From Sulfurimonas sp. (GTDB taxonomy: Bacteria; Campylobacterota; Campylobacteria; Campylobacterales; Sulfurimonadaceae): a stretch of 64,000 bases of DNA. A program made the translations under genes and the position numbers. The notes beneath the pieces are model-generated. The model did no database searches. It was not told the origin of the DNA and saw only the letters and a list, made by a program, of their open reading frames with translations. This document shows, one piece after another, positions 52,708-60,474 of this stretch (its first letter is position 1; every line of letters begins with the position of its first letter). The stretch spans positions 1 through 64,000 of the forward strand of contig NZ_JAQTOD010000002.1 of the NCBI RefSeq assembly GCF_028713515.1. Reading direction: 5' to 3'.

Positions 52708-53406
52708 CTACGCTTGTAACTCTTTTATATTTGCCTGAATAATCTCTTTCGCTCTGTTTGCTATATCTAAATACTCATCACCTTGCGGCTCTATTTTTTC
52801 AAGTTCCAATTTATATAGATCCAAATTGAGAGAATCTAAACTTTGGGTCAATTTATCTAAATCTTCATAAGCTATAAATCTGGATTCAATTAGGTCTTTT
52901 AATATGTTATCATTTTTTGAAATAGCAACTGCTAAATCAAAAATATCTCTTGTTAAATTGTCTTCTTTTCTCCACTTGACCTTTTTAGCGATTATATCCT
53001 CAATACTTTCATAGTACAGCTCAAAATCAAGCGGTATTATTGTGTTTAAAACAGGTCTGTTTATGATTGCTTCATTGAGTAAAAAATCTACTTTTATGCC
53101 ATCTCTGGTTTTTAGTTGCACATGATTATTCATACCATCAAATCTGTACTCAGTTTGGTCAAACAGAGTTGTCTCATCTATATACCACTTAGGATTTAAA
53201 AAATCAAAAACTTGAGCTTCAGTTATAAAAATATCTACATCAAAAGATTTTCTATGATTGAAATGAAACATAGATAAGGCTGTTCCACCACCAAAGACCC
53301 ACCAGTTTTCAAGGCTAACTTGATTTTCAATACCTTGTATCAATTCATAGTAGACCTTATTTAGTGTCTCTATCTGTATTTTAAAGTTCTTCAAATAACC
53401 ACTCAT
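52708..53406 (-). CDS. AbiEii/AbiGii-type nucleotidyltransferase (toxin-like)
   Basis: 232 aa. The DNA polymerase beta-like nucleotidyltransferase signature is complete: WVFGGGTALSMF followed by NHRKSFDVDIFI (about residues 36-59) with the Gly-Gly and the two metal-binding Asp, and a third acidic residue in IKVDFLLNE (about 105-113). A conserved DIIAKKVKWR follows near 140. This is the AbiEii toxin family, which transfers nucleotides to RNA targets in abortive infection and toxin-antitoxin systems. Its start overlaps the upstream HTH gene by 26 bp, as in such operons. The usual AbiEi antitoxin is not seen; the partner is HigA-like. Confidence 0.8.
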   Translation of the reverse strand: MSGYLKNFKIQIETLNKVYYELIQGIENQVSLENWWVFGGGTALSMFHFNHRKSFDVDIFITEAQVFDFLNPKWYIDETTLFDQTEYRFDGMNNHVQLKTRDGIKVDFLLNEAIINRPVLNTIIPLDFELYYESIEDIIAKKVKWRKEDNLTRDIFDLAVAISKNDNILKDLIESRFIAYEDLDKLTQSLDSLNLDLYKLELEKIEPQGDEYLDIANRAKEIIQANIKELQA

Positions 53407-53953
53407 ACTCTTTTATTGCCTTTACGTTAAACTGATCTAAATAATACTCATAAACTCTTTTTATTACATTTTTTTTAATACCGTAAAGCTTACAATACTT
53501 AACAACATCTTCATAAGAAACCTCTTTAAAAAGTGTTGATATAGCATAATTATATTTTTTGTCTATTTTCTCACTTGTAAAAATTTTATATAGATCATCA
53601 ACACTATAGTGCATCTTTTTGTCACTTATAGAATTGTTAATTGTAGACAATATCCACTTGGCAGTATTTAGCTTTATTTCCTCTTCATTTATAACTTTAA
53701 AGGGTTTAATATGAGAATATTCATACTTGTCATTTGCAAAATCATACTCCAACTGCTTCATTAAAATAAACTCTGGTTTTATATTAAAAAACTTTGCAAA
53801 TTTTTTTGCAGTATGTATTGTAAAACCTCTTTTATGCTGATATAACTCACTTATAGTTTTTTTACCAATATCAAGTGACTTACATAATTTATCTTGAGTG
53901 ATTTTATTTGGTTCAATATACTTTTCTCTTATAAAATCTATCGGTGCTATCAT
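53381..53953 (-). CDS. HigA-like HTH protein, likely antitoxin of the nucleotidyltransferase
   Basis: 190 aa. Residues 1-72 are an XRE HTH with HigA features (FIREKYIEPNKITQDKLCKS, then TISELYQHKRGFTIHTAKK and FAKFFNIKPEFILMKQLEYD). Residues 90-190 are helical, unlike any antitoxin domain I know, and probably contact the nucleotidyltransferase. The gene overlaps it by 26 bp. Two tandem 35-bp repeats immediately upstream look like its binding sites, indicating autorepression. Confidence 0.75.
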   Translation of the reverse strand: MIAPIDFIREKYIEPNKITQDKLCKSLDIGKKTISELYQHKRGFTIHTAKKFAKFFNIKPEFILMKQLEYDFANDKYEYSHIKPFKVINEEEIKLNTAKWILSTINNSISDKKMHYSVDDLYKIFTSEKIDKKYNYAISTLFKEVSYEDVVKYCKLYGIKKNVIKRVYEYYLDQFNVKAIKEYEWLFEEL

Positions 53954-53971
53954 AATTCATCCTATAACAAT

Positions 53972-54041
53972 AATAAGTACTATTAAAAAAGTTATCATAT
54001 ATAGATAATAAGTACTATTAATAATGTTATCATATATAGAT
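53972..54041. repeat. Two tandem 35-bp repeats upstream of the HTH/nucleotidyltransferase pair
   Basis: 53972-54006 and 54007-54041 match at 33 of 35 positions. Each unit starts AATAAGTACTATTAA and ends GTTATCATATATAGAT. Each holds a self-complementary AGTACT and an inverted TTATC/GATAA pair. They begin 18 bp before the HTH ATG, as expected of operators. Confidence 0.75.
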
Positions 54042-54077
54042 AATATTGTCAATGTTACAGCTATGACATATCTGGTT

Positions 54078-54743
54078 TTAAGCCAACTCTCTCGCAAATA
54101 ATTTTTTAGCTTCTGGTATTAACCATTCTAAATGTAGATAATAACTCTCATAGCCCTCAATATCATCAGGGTTGAGATGAATAACTAGTTTTTCTAAAAA
54201 CATATTTACTGTTTTTAGCCATTTCTCACTACCTTCTACAATGTCAAAAATTGTTTTTATCTCTTCACTATCCAAGTGAATTAATGTACTTTCAGACTCA
54301 AGATATCTAAGTATCTTGTTATAGCGTTTTATCCGTTGATTTATATCTTCAACTGTATGAGGTAACGGCTCTCTCTGAGATAAAGCGTGCAAACCTTGAT
54401 TTAAATTTATGAGTAACTCTTGCAAATTAAAAAGTAGTTGCAATACATATTCTTGGCGTTTATGTATCTCATTTAATCGCTTCTTTTCTTCCATAAGTGC
54501 TGAATGATTTATGGAACGCATAACAGAAAAAGATGCTGTAAATGCTGCAATGAGTATTGCGAAAGCTCCAATTAACATAGTCGGTTCATCTACAAACCAC
54601 ATAGCAATAAATAACCCTACAAGCGTTAAAAATCCCACCCACCATAAAACTTTTAAAACACCGTCTACACAATCTCTTTTCTTAGTTAGTTTTTGTATTA
54701 GCTTGCATAACCACCCAAACTCAATATCTTTTTCAATTCCCAT
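54078..54743 (-). CDS. Two-helix membrane protein with a long helical cytoplasmic domain
   Basis: 221 aa. Two membrane helices (about residues 31-50 and 55-76: VLWWVGFLTLVGLFIAMWF and MLIGAFAILIAAFTASF) form a hairpin. Residues 80-221 are soluble and helical, with a coiled-coil start (SALMEEKKRLNEIHKRQEYV). No recognised family. It begins 5 bp after the hsdS stop and should be in the hsd transcript, or at least expressed with it. A hairpin plus long cytoplasmic helical domain occurs in several defence effectors, so an accessory or effector role is worth testing. Confidence 0.65.
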   Translation of the reverse strand: MGIEKDIEFGWLCKLIQKLTKKRDCVDGVLKVLWWVGFLTLVGLFIAMWFVDEPTMLIGAFAILIAAFTASFSVMRSINHSALMEEKKRLNEIHKRQEYVLQLLFNLQELLINLNQGLHALSQREPLPHTVEDINQRIKRYNKILRYLESESTLIHLDSEEIKTIFDIVEGSEKWLKTVNMFLEKLVIHLNPDDIEGYESYYLHLEWLIPEAKKLFARELA

Positions 54744-54748
54744 ATAGT

Positions 54749-55924
54749 TTATAATTCTCCTCTGAATGCACTGTCTAAGATGGAAGCTTTCAGGGCTTTG
54801 AGGCTATCCATCTTCTCTTTTTGGAGCTGTTTTATTTTTTCTGTTTTTTGAGAGATTTCGTCTAGGTATGTAACTACTTTTTGTTGGATTTGGAGGGGTG
54901 GAAGTGCAAATTCTATCAAATTCATTTTACCTTGACTCATTTTTGGTTGAGCAGAACCTGTTATATAGCCACTTATATCTGTACATGCAAAAGCATATTC
55001 CATAAACTTATTTGTTGATATATTTTCTTTTGCTTTTACAATATGGGCATGGTTATTTACCCAAAACTTGCCATTTGCAATAAATGCAATAGGATATTTT
55101 CTTACTGTTAAATTTGCCCCATCTTCACTTATAAGTAAATATTCACCTTCAAAAATATAATCATTTACATAATCTATTATTCCACTTGCTCCATAATATG
55201 GGTATTGTCCGTTTATATTTTCTCTATCAGTTGATTTTATTGGTATTCTTTTTCCGTCATAATTATCAACTATTTTATTTAAAGGTTTCTTCTCATACTT
55301 ATCTTCCAACTCTCCAAAGACATCATTCAAAACACTTCCCATAAATGCGTTGGCTTCGTCCATGTTTTTTTGATGCAGGGCTATTGATTTATCTATTTTT
55401 TCAAAGAGCAAATCCAATTTTGAAACTATTCTCTGCTGTTCTGGGAGTGGCGGGAGGGGGATATCAAGATTCTTAATTGCTTCTGACGGTACTCGTTGTC
55501 GTCCTGTTGCTCCAATCATTGTACTTACAAGATATTCATTTATTGAATTACTACGAATAAAATAATTTAAGTATAAAGGTAGCAAATGCTCAAGAGCATG
55601 TAACGCATAAACTTCAGTAGTTGCATATCCACCGTTGATATCTTTAGGTACGATTGTAACTTTATTGTTTTGTGTACAAGGAGTTATTTTTCCTACTAAG
55701 ATAGCGTCCTTTTGAAATTTAACTTTTCCTTTAGAAACCTTAGCAAAATCTTCGAATTCAAATTCTGTATTGCGTCCACCTTGTTCATCAATATTTGACA
55801 TGCCAATAAAAGGAACTTTTCCTTCTGTTATAGTTGGAGAAAAACCCTTTTTACAGCCTATTTGAACTATGTCAGGTAATTTTCTCCACTCCCACCCATC
55901 AGGAAGCTCATACAACTCACTCAT
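54749..55924 (-). CDS. hsdS: Type I restriction-modification specificity subunit
   Basis: 391 aa. Two target-recognition domains (about 1-150 and 200-345), each ending in the conserved region 'PLPPLPEQQRIVSKLDLLFE' and 'ALPPLQIQQKVVTYLDEISQ' with a long helix. Each recognises half of the bipartite DNA target. The ATG at 55924 overlaps the hsdM stop as ATGAGTGA, so I used this start rather than 55939. Repeated sequence between the two TRDs could allow recombination, but I see no second TRD set nearby. Confidence 0.92.
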   Translation of the reverse strand: MSELYELPDGWEWRKLPDIVQIGCKKGFSPTITEGKVPFIGMSNIDEQGGRNTEFEFEDFAKVSKGKVKFQKDAILVGKITPCTQNNKVTIVPKDINGGYATTEVYALHALEHLLPLYLNYFIRSNSINEYLVSTMIGATGRQRVPSEAIKNLDIPLPPLPEQQRIVSKLDLLFEKIDKSIALHQKNMDEANAFMGSVLNDVFGELEDKYEKKPLNKIVDNYDGKRIPIKSTDRENINGQYPYYGASGIIDYVNDYIFEGEYLLISEDGANLTVRKYPIAFIANGKFWVNNHAHIVKAKENISTNKFMEYAFACTDISGYITGSAQPKMSQGKMNLIEFALPPLQIQQKVVTYLDEISQKTEKIKQLQKEKMDSLKALKASILDSAFRGEL

Positions 55925-57404
55925 TGATATCTTTCCCAATCAATATAGCCTCAATCTCATCCATCAAATCATTTATTTCGCTGTTATTTAGCTTGATATT
56001 TTCAACCAACTCTATGGGTGATTTATGCTCTATGGTCTCATTTTTGTTTGGATTTTTAGCACTAATGTCAAACTCTTTTATGTCATTGACATGTAGAATC
56101 CAAGAGTTACATGTAAGCGTTCTGTCTTGCCATACATCTAAGAACTCTTTGAAGTGTTCGTACTGGATTGGTTTGTTTTTTGTGAGCTTGTAGGGCGGAT
56201 TTACTTCGTAGTAAAAGATGTCCGAGGTGCTTCCCTTTCTCTCAAAAAAGATGACATTTGTTTTTACGCCGCTGTATGGCAAAAATATGCCTGCGGGAAG
56301 ACTAAGCACGGTATGAACATTGAAACGCTCCAAAAGCTCTTGTTTAACCGACTTAAAAGCGTTGTTTGTTTGAAACAAAACACCCTCGGGGATAACCACA
56401 CCGCATTTGCCGCCAAGTTTGAGATGGTTCATCATGTGCTGTAAAAAGAGCAGTTCGGTAGCGTTTGACTTGATGGGGAAGTTCTGCTGGATGCTGTCGT
56501 TCTCTTTTCCGCCAAAAGGAGGGTTTGCCAAGATGCAGTCAAATCTGTCCTTTTCTTCCAAGCCTCGTATGTCTTTTGTGAGAGTATTTGCTTTTGCGAT
56601 GTTTGGCGATTCTACTCCGTGAAGTATCATATTCATAACACCCATTACATAGCTAAGCGGAGTTTTTTCATTGCCGAAAAATGTCTCTTCGTTCAAAAAC
56701 TTCAACTGCTCTGTTGAGAGTTCTCGCTGTTTGTTCGCTTTGATATCGGTGTAGCGTATGTGGTTGTACGCTTCGATGAGAAATCCACAGCTTCCCACGG
56801 CAGGGTCGTAAATACTCTGCCCAACTTTTGGGTCTAGCACATCGACAATGACTTTGATAAGTGGGCGAGGAGTGTAAAACTCCCCACTGTTACCGCCGTC
56901 ACTCCCCATGTCTTTGAGAAGTTTTTCATAGATAAGCGAGAGTTGAAACAGATCAGCTTGATTGTGAAAGTCCATAGCATCTATGATGTCTAACACCTCT
57001 CTAAGCGTATGACCATTAGCGATACGGTTGTCTAAGTATTCAAATATAGCACCGATTTTATACTTAATAGATTTAGGATCCCCAGTGATAGACTTGAACC
57101 CTTTGAGATAAGGAAACAGTTCTTTATTTGTAAACTCCAAAAGGTCTTCACCACTCTTAGCATTGATAAGGTCACTCTTCCCATCTTTTTTAGGAACTGC
57201 CCAAGAACTCCACTTAAATTTATCATCTAAAATGTAAGTATATTCCTGCCCATTTAAAAGTGCTTCATCAGCTTTAGAGTCTTCTAAATCACTAAGAAAT
57301 TTTAAGAAAAGTATCCACGATATTTGCTCAGTGTACATCATAGCACCACTGATACCGTCATCTCTTCTTAGGATGTCTGTTATTCTGTTTATTTTACTTT
57401 CCAA
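55917..57404 (-). CDS. hsdM: Type I restriction-modification methyltransferase subunit
   Basis: 495 aa. N-terminal HsdM domain (ITDILRRDDGISGAMMYTEQ) then N6-adenine methyltransferase: SAM motif IYDPAVGSCGFLIEA, catalytic NPPF in ILANPPFGGKEN. GEFYTPRPLIKVIVD is also present. It methylates the host target. The start is the TTG at 57404, with AAGG nine bases upstream; no ATG in frame fits the family N-terminus better. Co-translated with hsdS through an 8-bp overlap. Confidence 0.93.
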   Translation of the reverse strand: MESKINRITDILRRDDGISGAMMYTEQISWILFLKFLSDLEDSKADEALLNGQEYTYILDDKFKWSSWAVPKKDGKSDLINAKSGEDLLEFTNKELFPYLKGFKSITGDPKSIKYKIGAIFEYLDNRIANGHTLREVLDIIDAMDFHNQADLFQLSLIYEKLLKDMGSDGGNSGEFYTPRPLIKVIVDVLDPKVGQSIYDPAVGSCGFLIEAYNHIRYTDIKANKQRELSTEQLKFLNEETFFGNEKTPLSYVMGVMNMILHGVESPNIAKANTLTKDIRGLEEKDRFDCILANPPFGGKENDSIQQNFPIKSNATELLFLQHMMNHLKLGGKCGVVIPEGVLFQTNNAFKSVKQELLERFNVHTVLSLPAGIFLPYSGVKTNVIFFERKGSTSDIFYYEVNPPYKLTKNKPIQYEHFKEFLDVWQDRTLTCNSWILHVNDIKEFDISAKNPNKNETIEHKSPIELVENIKLNNSEINDLMDEIEAILIGKDINE

Positions 57405-57440
57405 GTTTTGCCTTTTTTATATGTATAGATTTTACTGTTT

Positions 57441-57468
57441 TTTAACATAGGTCGGAAACTATGTTAAA
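57441..57468. promoter_or_regulatory. Palindrome between the fic remnant and hsdM
   Basis: TTTAACATAG and CTATGTTAAA, 10-bp perfect arms with 8-bp spacer. CTATGTTAAAAAA recurs directly at about 57478-57490 on the minus strand, partly inside the fic remnant. Likely operator or promoter element for hsdM; it lies about 36 bp before the hsdM start. Confidence 0.45.
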
Positions 57469-57482
57469 TATTTTTACTTTTT

Positions 57483-57587
57483 TTAACATAGCGTACATGT
57501 TAGATTTGCTAAAGCACGGTTTGCTGATATGGCTTTTTTTAGAGTAGCTTCAGTTTTTATTTGTTTGGTTAGTGGTAGCTTATCCAT
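57483..57587 (-). pseudogene. N-terminal remnant of a Fic-family gene between hsdR and hsdM
   Basis: 34 codons starting with an ATG immediately after hsdR: MDKLPLTKQIKTEATLKKAI followed by SANRALANL. This matches the start of Fic/DOC-type proteins, whose beginning is ..LKKL.SANRALAEL. The frame then stops; no Fic core is present. So a fic gene once stood between hsdR and hsdM and was mostly deleted. Fic genes between type I hsd genes are known in Campylobacterota. Confidence 0.55.
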
Positions 57588-57588
57588 A

Positions 57589-59925
57589 TTATCTATAAAT
57601 CTCCCTCTGTAACTCAAAATACTCATCTCTCATCTGCGGTATTCCGCCAAAGTTCCCTGCCACTTCTCTAACGGTTCCAAGTCCACTTAGGTCAACCAAC
57701 TTACCCAGCTTGTCTTCATCTAGCTCTTTAACACCGTCTTTTTCATATCGTTTTAAAATAAACTCTATAAATTCTTTAGCTTTTTCGTTATGAAACTTCT
57801 CTACAAACTCAGAGTTCTCTACATGTAAGACTCTTTCGCTTCTGGTTTTTATGTCTAGGTTAAATGATATATGAGTGAGCACATCATATATATCACTATT
57901 CTCTGCTTCAAATATTACTTTTAGATCATTGAGTTGAGATTCATCTATATTCATCTCACGAAGTTTATTGAGTAGGTCTTTTCTATTTTTTGGGTTGCTC
58001 CATATCTCTCTTAACCCATCTTCATCATTATAAAATTTTCCCAATACACCGATGAGTAATTCCAGATAATCTTCAGTTTTGAGCGGGATACCGTCTTCAC
58101 CGACATAGGTTGTTTCTATGTTGATTACTTTAAGCTTTTTACCTTTGATGTCAATCGTTACTTTTTCATTTTTAGGCTTGTCATCACCTGTTTCTATATC
58201 ATCACGATCTGTTGTATCAGTCTTTTCTTTTGGCTCTTTTTGTTGTTTTTCTCCGCTTCCATTTAGGGGCAAATCTTCTCCGTCCCAAGCAGGGTCATAG
58301 AACAAGTTTGTAGCCCCTACAAAGTCCATAATAGTAAAGAAATCTTTACCCTCAAACACACGAGTTCCACGACCAATAATCTGTTTAAACTCTGTCATTG
58401 ATCTAATAGGTGCAGTAAGCACGACATTTCTAACATTTTTGGCATCTACACCAGTTGTAAGCATTTTTGAACTTGTAAGTATCGTAGGTATATCTCTATC
58501 GTTGTTTTGAAACATCTCCAAGAAACCTCTACCTATTTCGCCCTCATCAGATGTAACCCTTACACAGTAGTTACTGTCTTTGATAGTTTTAAACTTATCA
58601 ATAGCTGCTTTCATATCCATCGCATGTTTTTGATTTACACAAAACACTATGGTTTTATCCATAGTATTCATATTTTCTAAGATTGTTTTTGCCAATAGTT
58701 CTGTTCTTTTGGGGATGACAACTTCTCGCTCAAATCTATCAAGTTCCACTATCTGTTTTTCTAACTCGCCAGTGATAATATCATTTGGGTCAAATCTGTA
58801 CTCATCTATATTTGTTTGAATTCTTTTGACTTTATAAGGAGTTAAGAAACCATCGTTGATGCCGTCTTTTAGAGAGTATTCATAGATAGGGTCACCAAAA
58901 TATTTGTAGGTGTCTCCATTATCATCTCTTTTCGGTGTTGCTGTAAGTCCTAAGTGAACAGCACTTCCGAAATGATTTAAAATAGCTCTCCAAGAACTCT
59001 CATCATTTGCACTACCACGATGGCACTCATCAATGATAATTAAGTCAAAGAAATTTGATGGATACTGTTTATAGTATGCGGTTACATCATCTTCTTGTTC
59101 TTCTTCTGAAGTCTCTAGAACTCTGTTTTTATTTTCAGCTATTGATTGGTAGATGGCAAAAAATATGTTTCCAGCTGTTGGAACTTTACCGCCTCGTTTT
59201 TTGATGACTTTTCCATTTATCTCAACACAATCTTTTTCAAGTGGATTGAATGTATTCATGGATTGGTCTTTAAGTACATTTCTATCTGCTAAGAAGAGTA
59301 TCTTAGGTCTTCTATCACTATTATCTCTATTCCATTTGGATTGAAACAGTCTATATGCGATTTGAAAAGCGATGTAGGTTTTTCCCGTTCCAGTTGCCAG
59401 TGTAAGCAACACCCTGTCTTTATTATCCGCAATAGCTTCTATGGTTTTTTGAACTGCTACTTGTTGATAGAAACGAGGCTTCATCGTTCCTTCTATGTGA
59501 AAAGGGTAAGTAATTACATCTTTTGCTTTAGGAGTTGATTTAGCGTACTTTCTCTCAAATAGTTCATCAGGAGTTGGATAGTTGTCAATATAACTTCCTT
59601 TTCCCTCTTTGAGTGAGTGTTCATAGATTTTATGTCCGTTTGTGCTGTAGACATAATCAATACGGAGTCGTTGGGCATAGTTGATAGATTGTTGTAAACC
59701 ATCCAGTGGGTCTTTTGATTCAGCTTTGGCTTCAATGATGGCAAGGTTGGTATTTTTATATGTAAGTAAGTAATCAACGAAGTATCTTTTACCTCTTTTA
59801 CCGCCTATAAGCTTTCGCCCATCAGTAAAATAGTACTCTCTAACAATGTTTGATTCAAGCCAATCACTATCCTTTATTGCAGGATCAATTAGCTTAGAAC
59901 GAGTATCTGATTCTGAATATGCCAT
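57589..59925 (-). CDS. hsdR: Type I restriction endonuclease subunit
   Basis: 778 aa from the ATG at 59925; the open frame continues upstream but with no matching protein. Nuclease domain PD-(D/E)xK type: YFVDYLLTY and LAIIEAKAES (about 60-85). Helicase motifs: Walker A TLATGTGKTYIAF, Walker B LIIIDECHRGSAND, motif III GLTATPKRDD, motif VI QIIGRGTRVFEG. It translocates and cuts unmethylated DNA. The C-terminus contains the helical HsdM-contact region. It is divergent from the yoeB-like gene (55 bp). Confidence 0.95.
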   Translation of the reverse strand: MAYSESDTRSKLIDPAIKDSDWLESNIVREYYFTDGRKLIGGKRGKRYFVDYLLTYKNTNLAIIEAKAESKDPLDGLQQSINYAQRLRIDYVYSTNGHKIYEHSLKEGKGSYIDNYPTPDELFERKYAKSTPKAKDVITYPFHIEGTMKPRFYQQVAVQKTIEAIADNKDRVLLTLATGTGKTYIAFQIAYRLFQSKWNRDNSDRRPKILFLADRNVLKDQSMNTFNPLEKDCVEINGKVIKKRGGKVPTAGNIFFAIYQSIAENKNRVLETSEEEQEDDVTAYYKQYPSNFFDLIIIDECHRGSANDESSWRAILNHFGSAVHLGLTATPKRDDNGDTYKYFGDPIYEYSLKDGINDGFLTPYKVKRIQTNIDEYRFDPNDIITGELEKQIVELDRFEREVVIPKRTELLAKTILENMNTMDKTIVFCVNQKHAMDMKAAIDKFKTIKDSNYCVRVTSDEGEIGRGFLEMFQNNDRDIPTILTSSKMLTTGVDAKNVRNVVLTAPIRSMTEFKQIIGRGTRVFEGKDFFTIMDFVGATNLFYDPAWDGEDLPLNGSGEKQQKEPKEKTDTTDRDDIETGDDKPKNEKVTIDIKGKKLKVINIETTYVGEDGIPLKTEDYLELLIGVLGKFYNDEDGLREIWSNPKNRKDLLNKLREMNIDESQLNDLKVIFEAENSDIYDVLTHISFNLDIKTRSERVLHVENSEFVEKFHNEKAKEFIEFILKRYEKDGVKELDEDKLGKLVDLSGLGTVREVAGNFGGIPQMRDEYFELQREIYR

Positions 59926-59980
59926 ATAACACCAAAGATAACAAAATATATTTTGGTTTATTATAGCTAAATCTTTAAAA

Positions 59981-60241
59981 TTGGGGTCATTCCATACATT
60001 TGCCAATCAAGCTTGGGAAGATTATCTCTATTGGCAACAAAATGATAAAAAGATTCTAAAAAAGATCAATGCGCCTATCAAAGAGATAACAAGAGAACCC
60101 TTTAAGGGAAGCGGTGAACCTGAACCGCTAAAGTATAACTGGTCGGGCTATTGGTCAAGAAGAATAACCATAGAGCATAGGCTAGTATATAAAGTAACTG
60201 AAAATGCTGTATTGATAGCTCAATGCAGATATCATTATTAA
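59981..60241 (+). CDS. YoeB-family endoribonuclease toxin, orphan
   Basis: 86 codons from a TTG at 59981. From AWEDYLYWQQ on it matches YoeB over its full length, including EHRLVYKV and the C-terminal RYHY; Glu, Arg, His and Tyr of the ribosome-dependent RNase site are present. The first ten or so residues (GSFHTFANQ) do not match the usual MKL-type start and there is no ATG, so the 5' end may be altered. YoeB normally lies just downstream of its antitoxin YefM; there is none here, and hsdR begins 55 bp upstream on the other strand. Expression without antitoxin would be harmful, so it is probably silent or weakened. Confidence 0.7.
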   Translation: MGSFHTFANQAWEDYLYWQQNDKKILKKINAPIKEITREPFKGSGEPEPLKYNWSGYWSRRITIEHRLVYKVTENAVLIAQCRYHY

Positions 60242-60261
60242 AAATAAAAAAGGATACTGTT

Positions 60262-60399
60262 ATGACGGAATTAGATATTACTGCTGCTATTGAGAGTCAA
60301 AAAATAAATCAAGAATACAAATGTGTAAAAAAACTGAAACATGTTGCGGTAAATATTGCGGTTTTAGATTTTAACAAGTCTAAAAACCTCATAAAATAG
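60262..60399 (+). CDS. Hypothetical 45-aa protein at the right island end
   Basis: Begins at the ATG at 60262 with AAGGA about 6 bases upstream; ends 21 bp before attR. Polar and basic (YKCVKKLKHVAVNIAVLDFN). No family recognised; it may be real or chance. Confidence 0.35.
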   Translation: MTELDITAAIESQKINQEYKCVKKLKHVAVNIAVLDFNKSKNLIK

Positions 60400-60420
60400 G
60401 CACTCTATAGCGTAGCATAT

Positions 60421-60471
60421 TTACCTCGACAAGGTAAAAGTCACTGGTTCGAGTCCAGTTGTGAGCACCAT
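60421..60471 (+). repeat. attR: 51-bp direct repeat, right copy
   Basis: Same 51 bases as 49975-50025, lacking the 5' part of tRNA-Val, so not a functional tRNA. The core flavoprotein gene ends 4 bp beyond it. Confidence 0.95.
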
Positions 60472-60474
60472 TAT

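Larger units (their letters stand above)
49975..60471. mobile_element. 10.5-kb genomic island integrated in tRNA-Val(GAC)
   Basis: Bounded by an exact 51-bp direct repeat (49975-50025 and 60421-60471) made of the tRNA-Val 3' part plus one base. The left copy belongs to the intact tRNA, the right copy is a fragment followed by core DNA. The integrase lies immediately inside the left end. Contents: lipoprotein, nucleotidyltransferase/HTH pair, membrane protein, type I restriction-modification, Fic remnant, YoeB. There are no conjugation or mobilization genes, so it is a defence-type integrative island. Confidence 0.9.

Noticed and set aside
53960-54045. CRISPR-like array in the tandem 35-bp repeats
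   Set aside because: The two units are directly adjacent without spacers and contain a palindrome beside an HTH gene, so operator is a better reading. I saw no CRISPR array in the window.
57489-60006. Longer N-terminus for HsdR starting at 60006
   Set aside because: The extra 27 residues (MANVWNDPNF...) read across the yoeB promoter region, and the family start fits the ATG at 59925.
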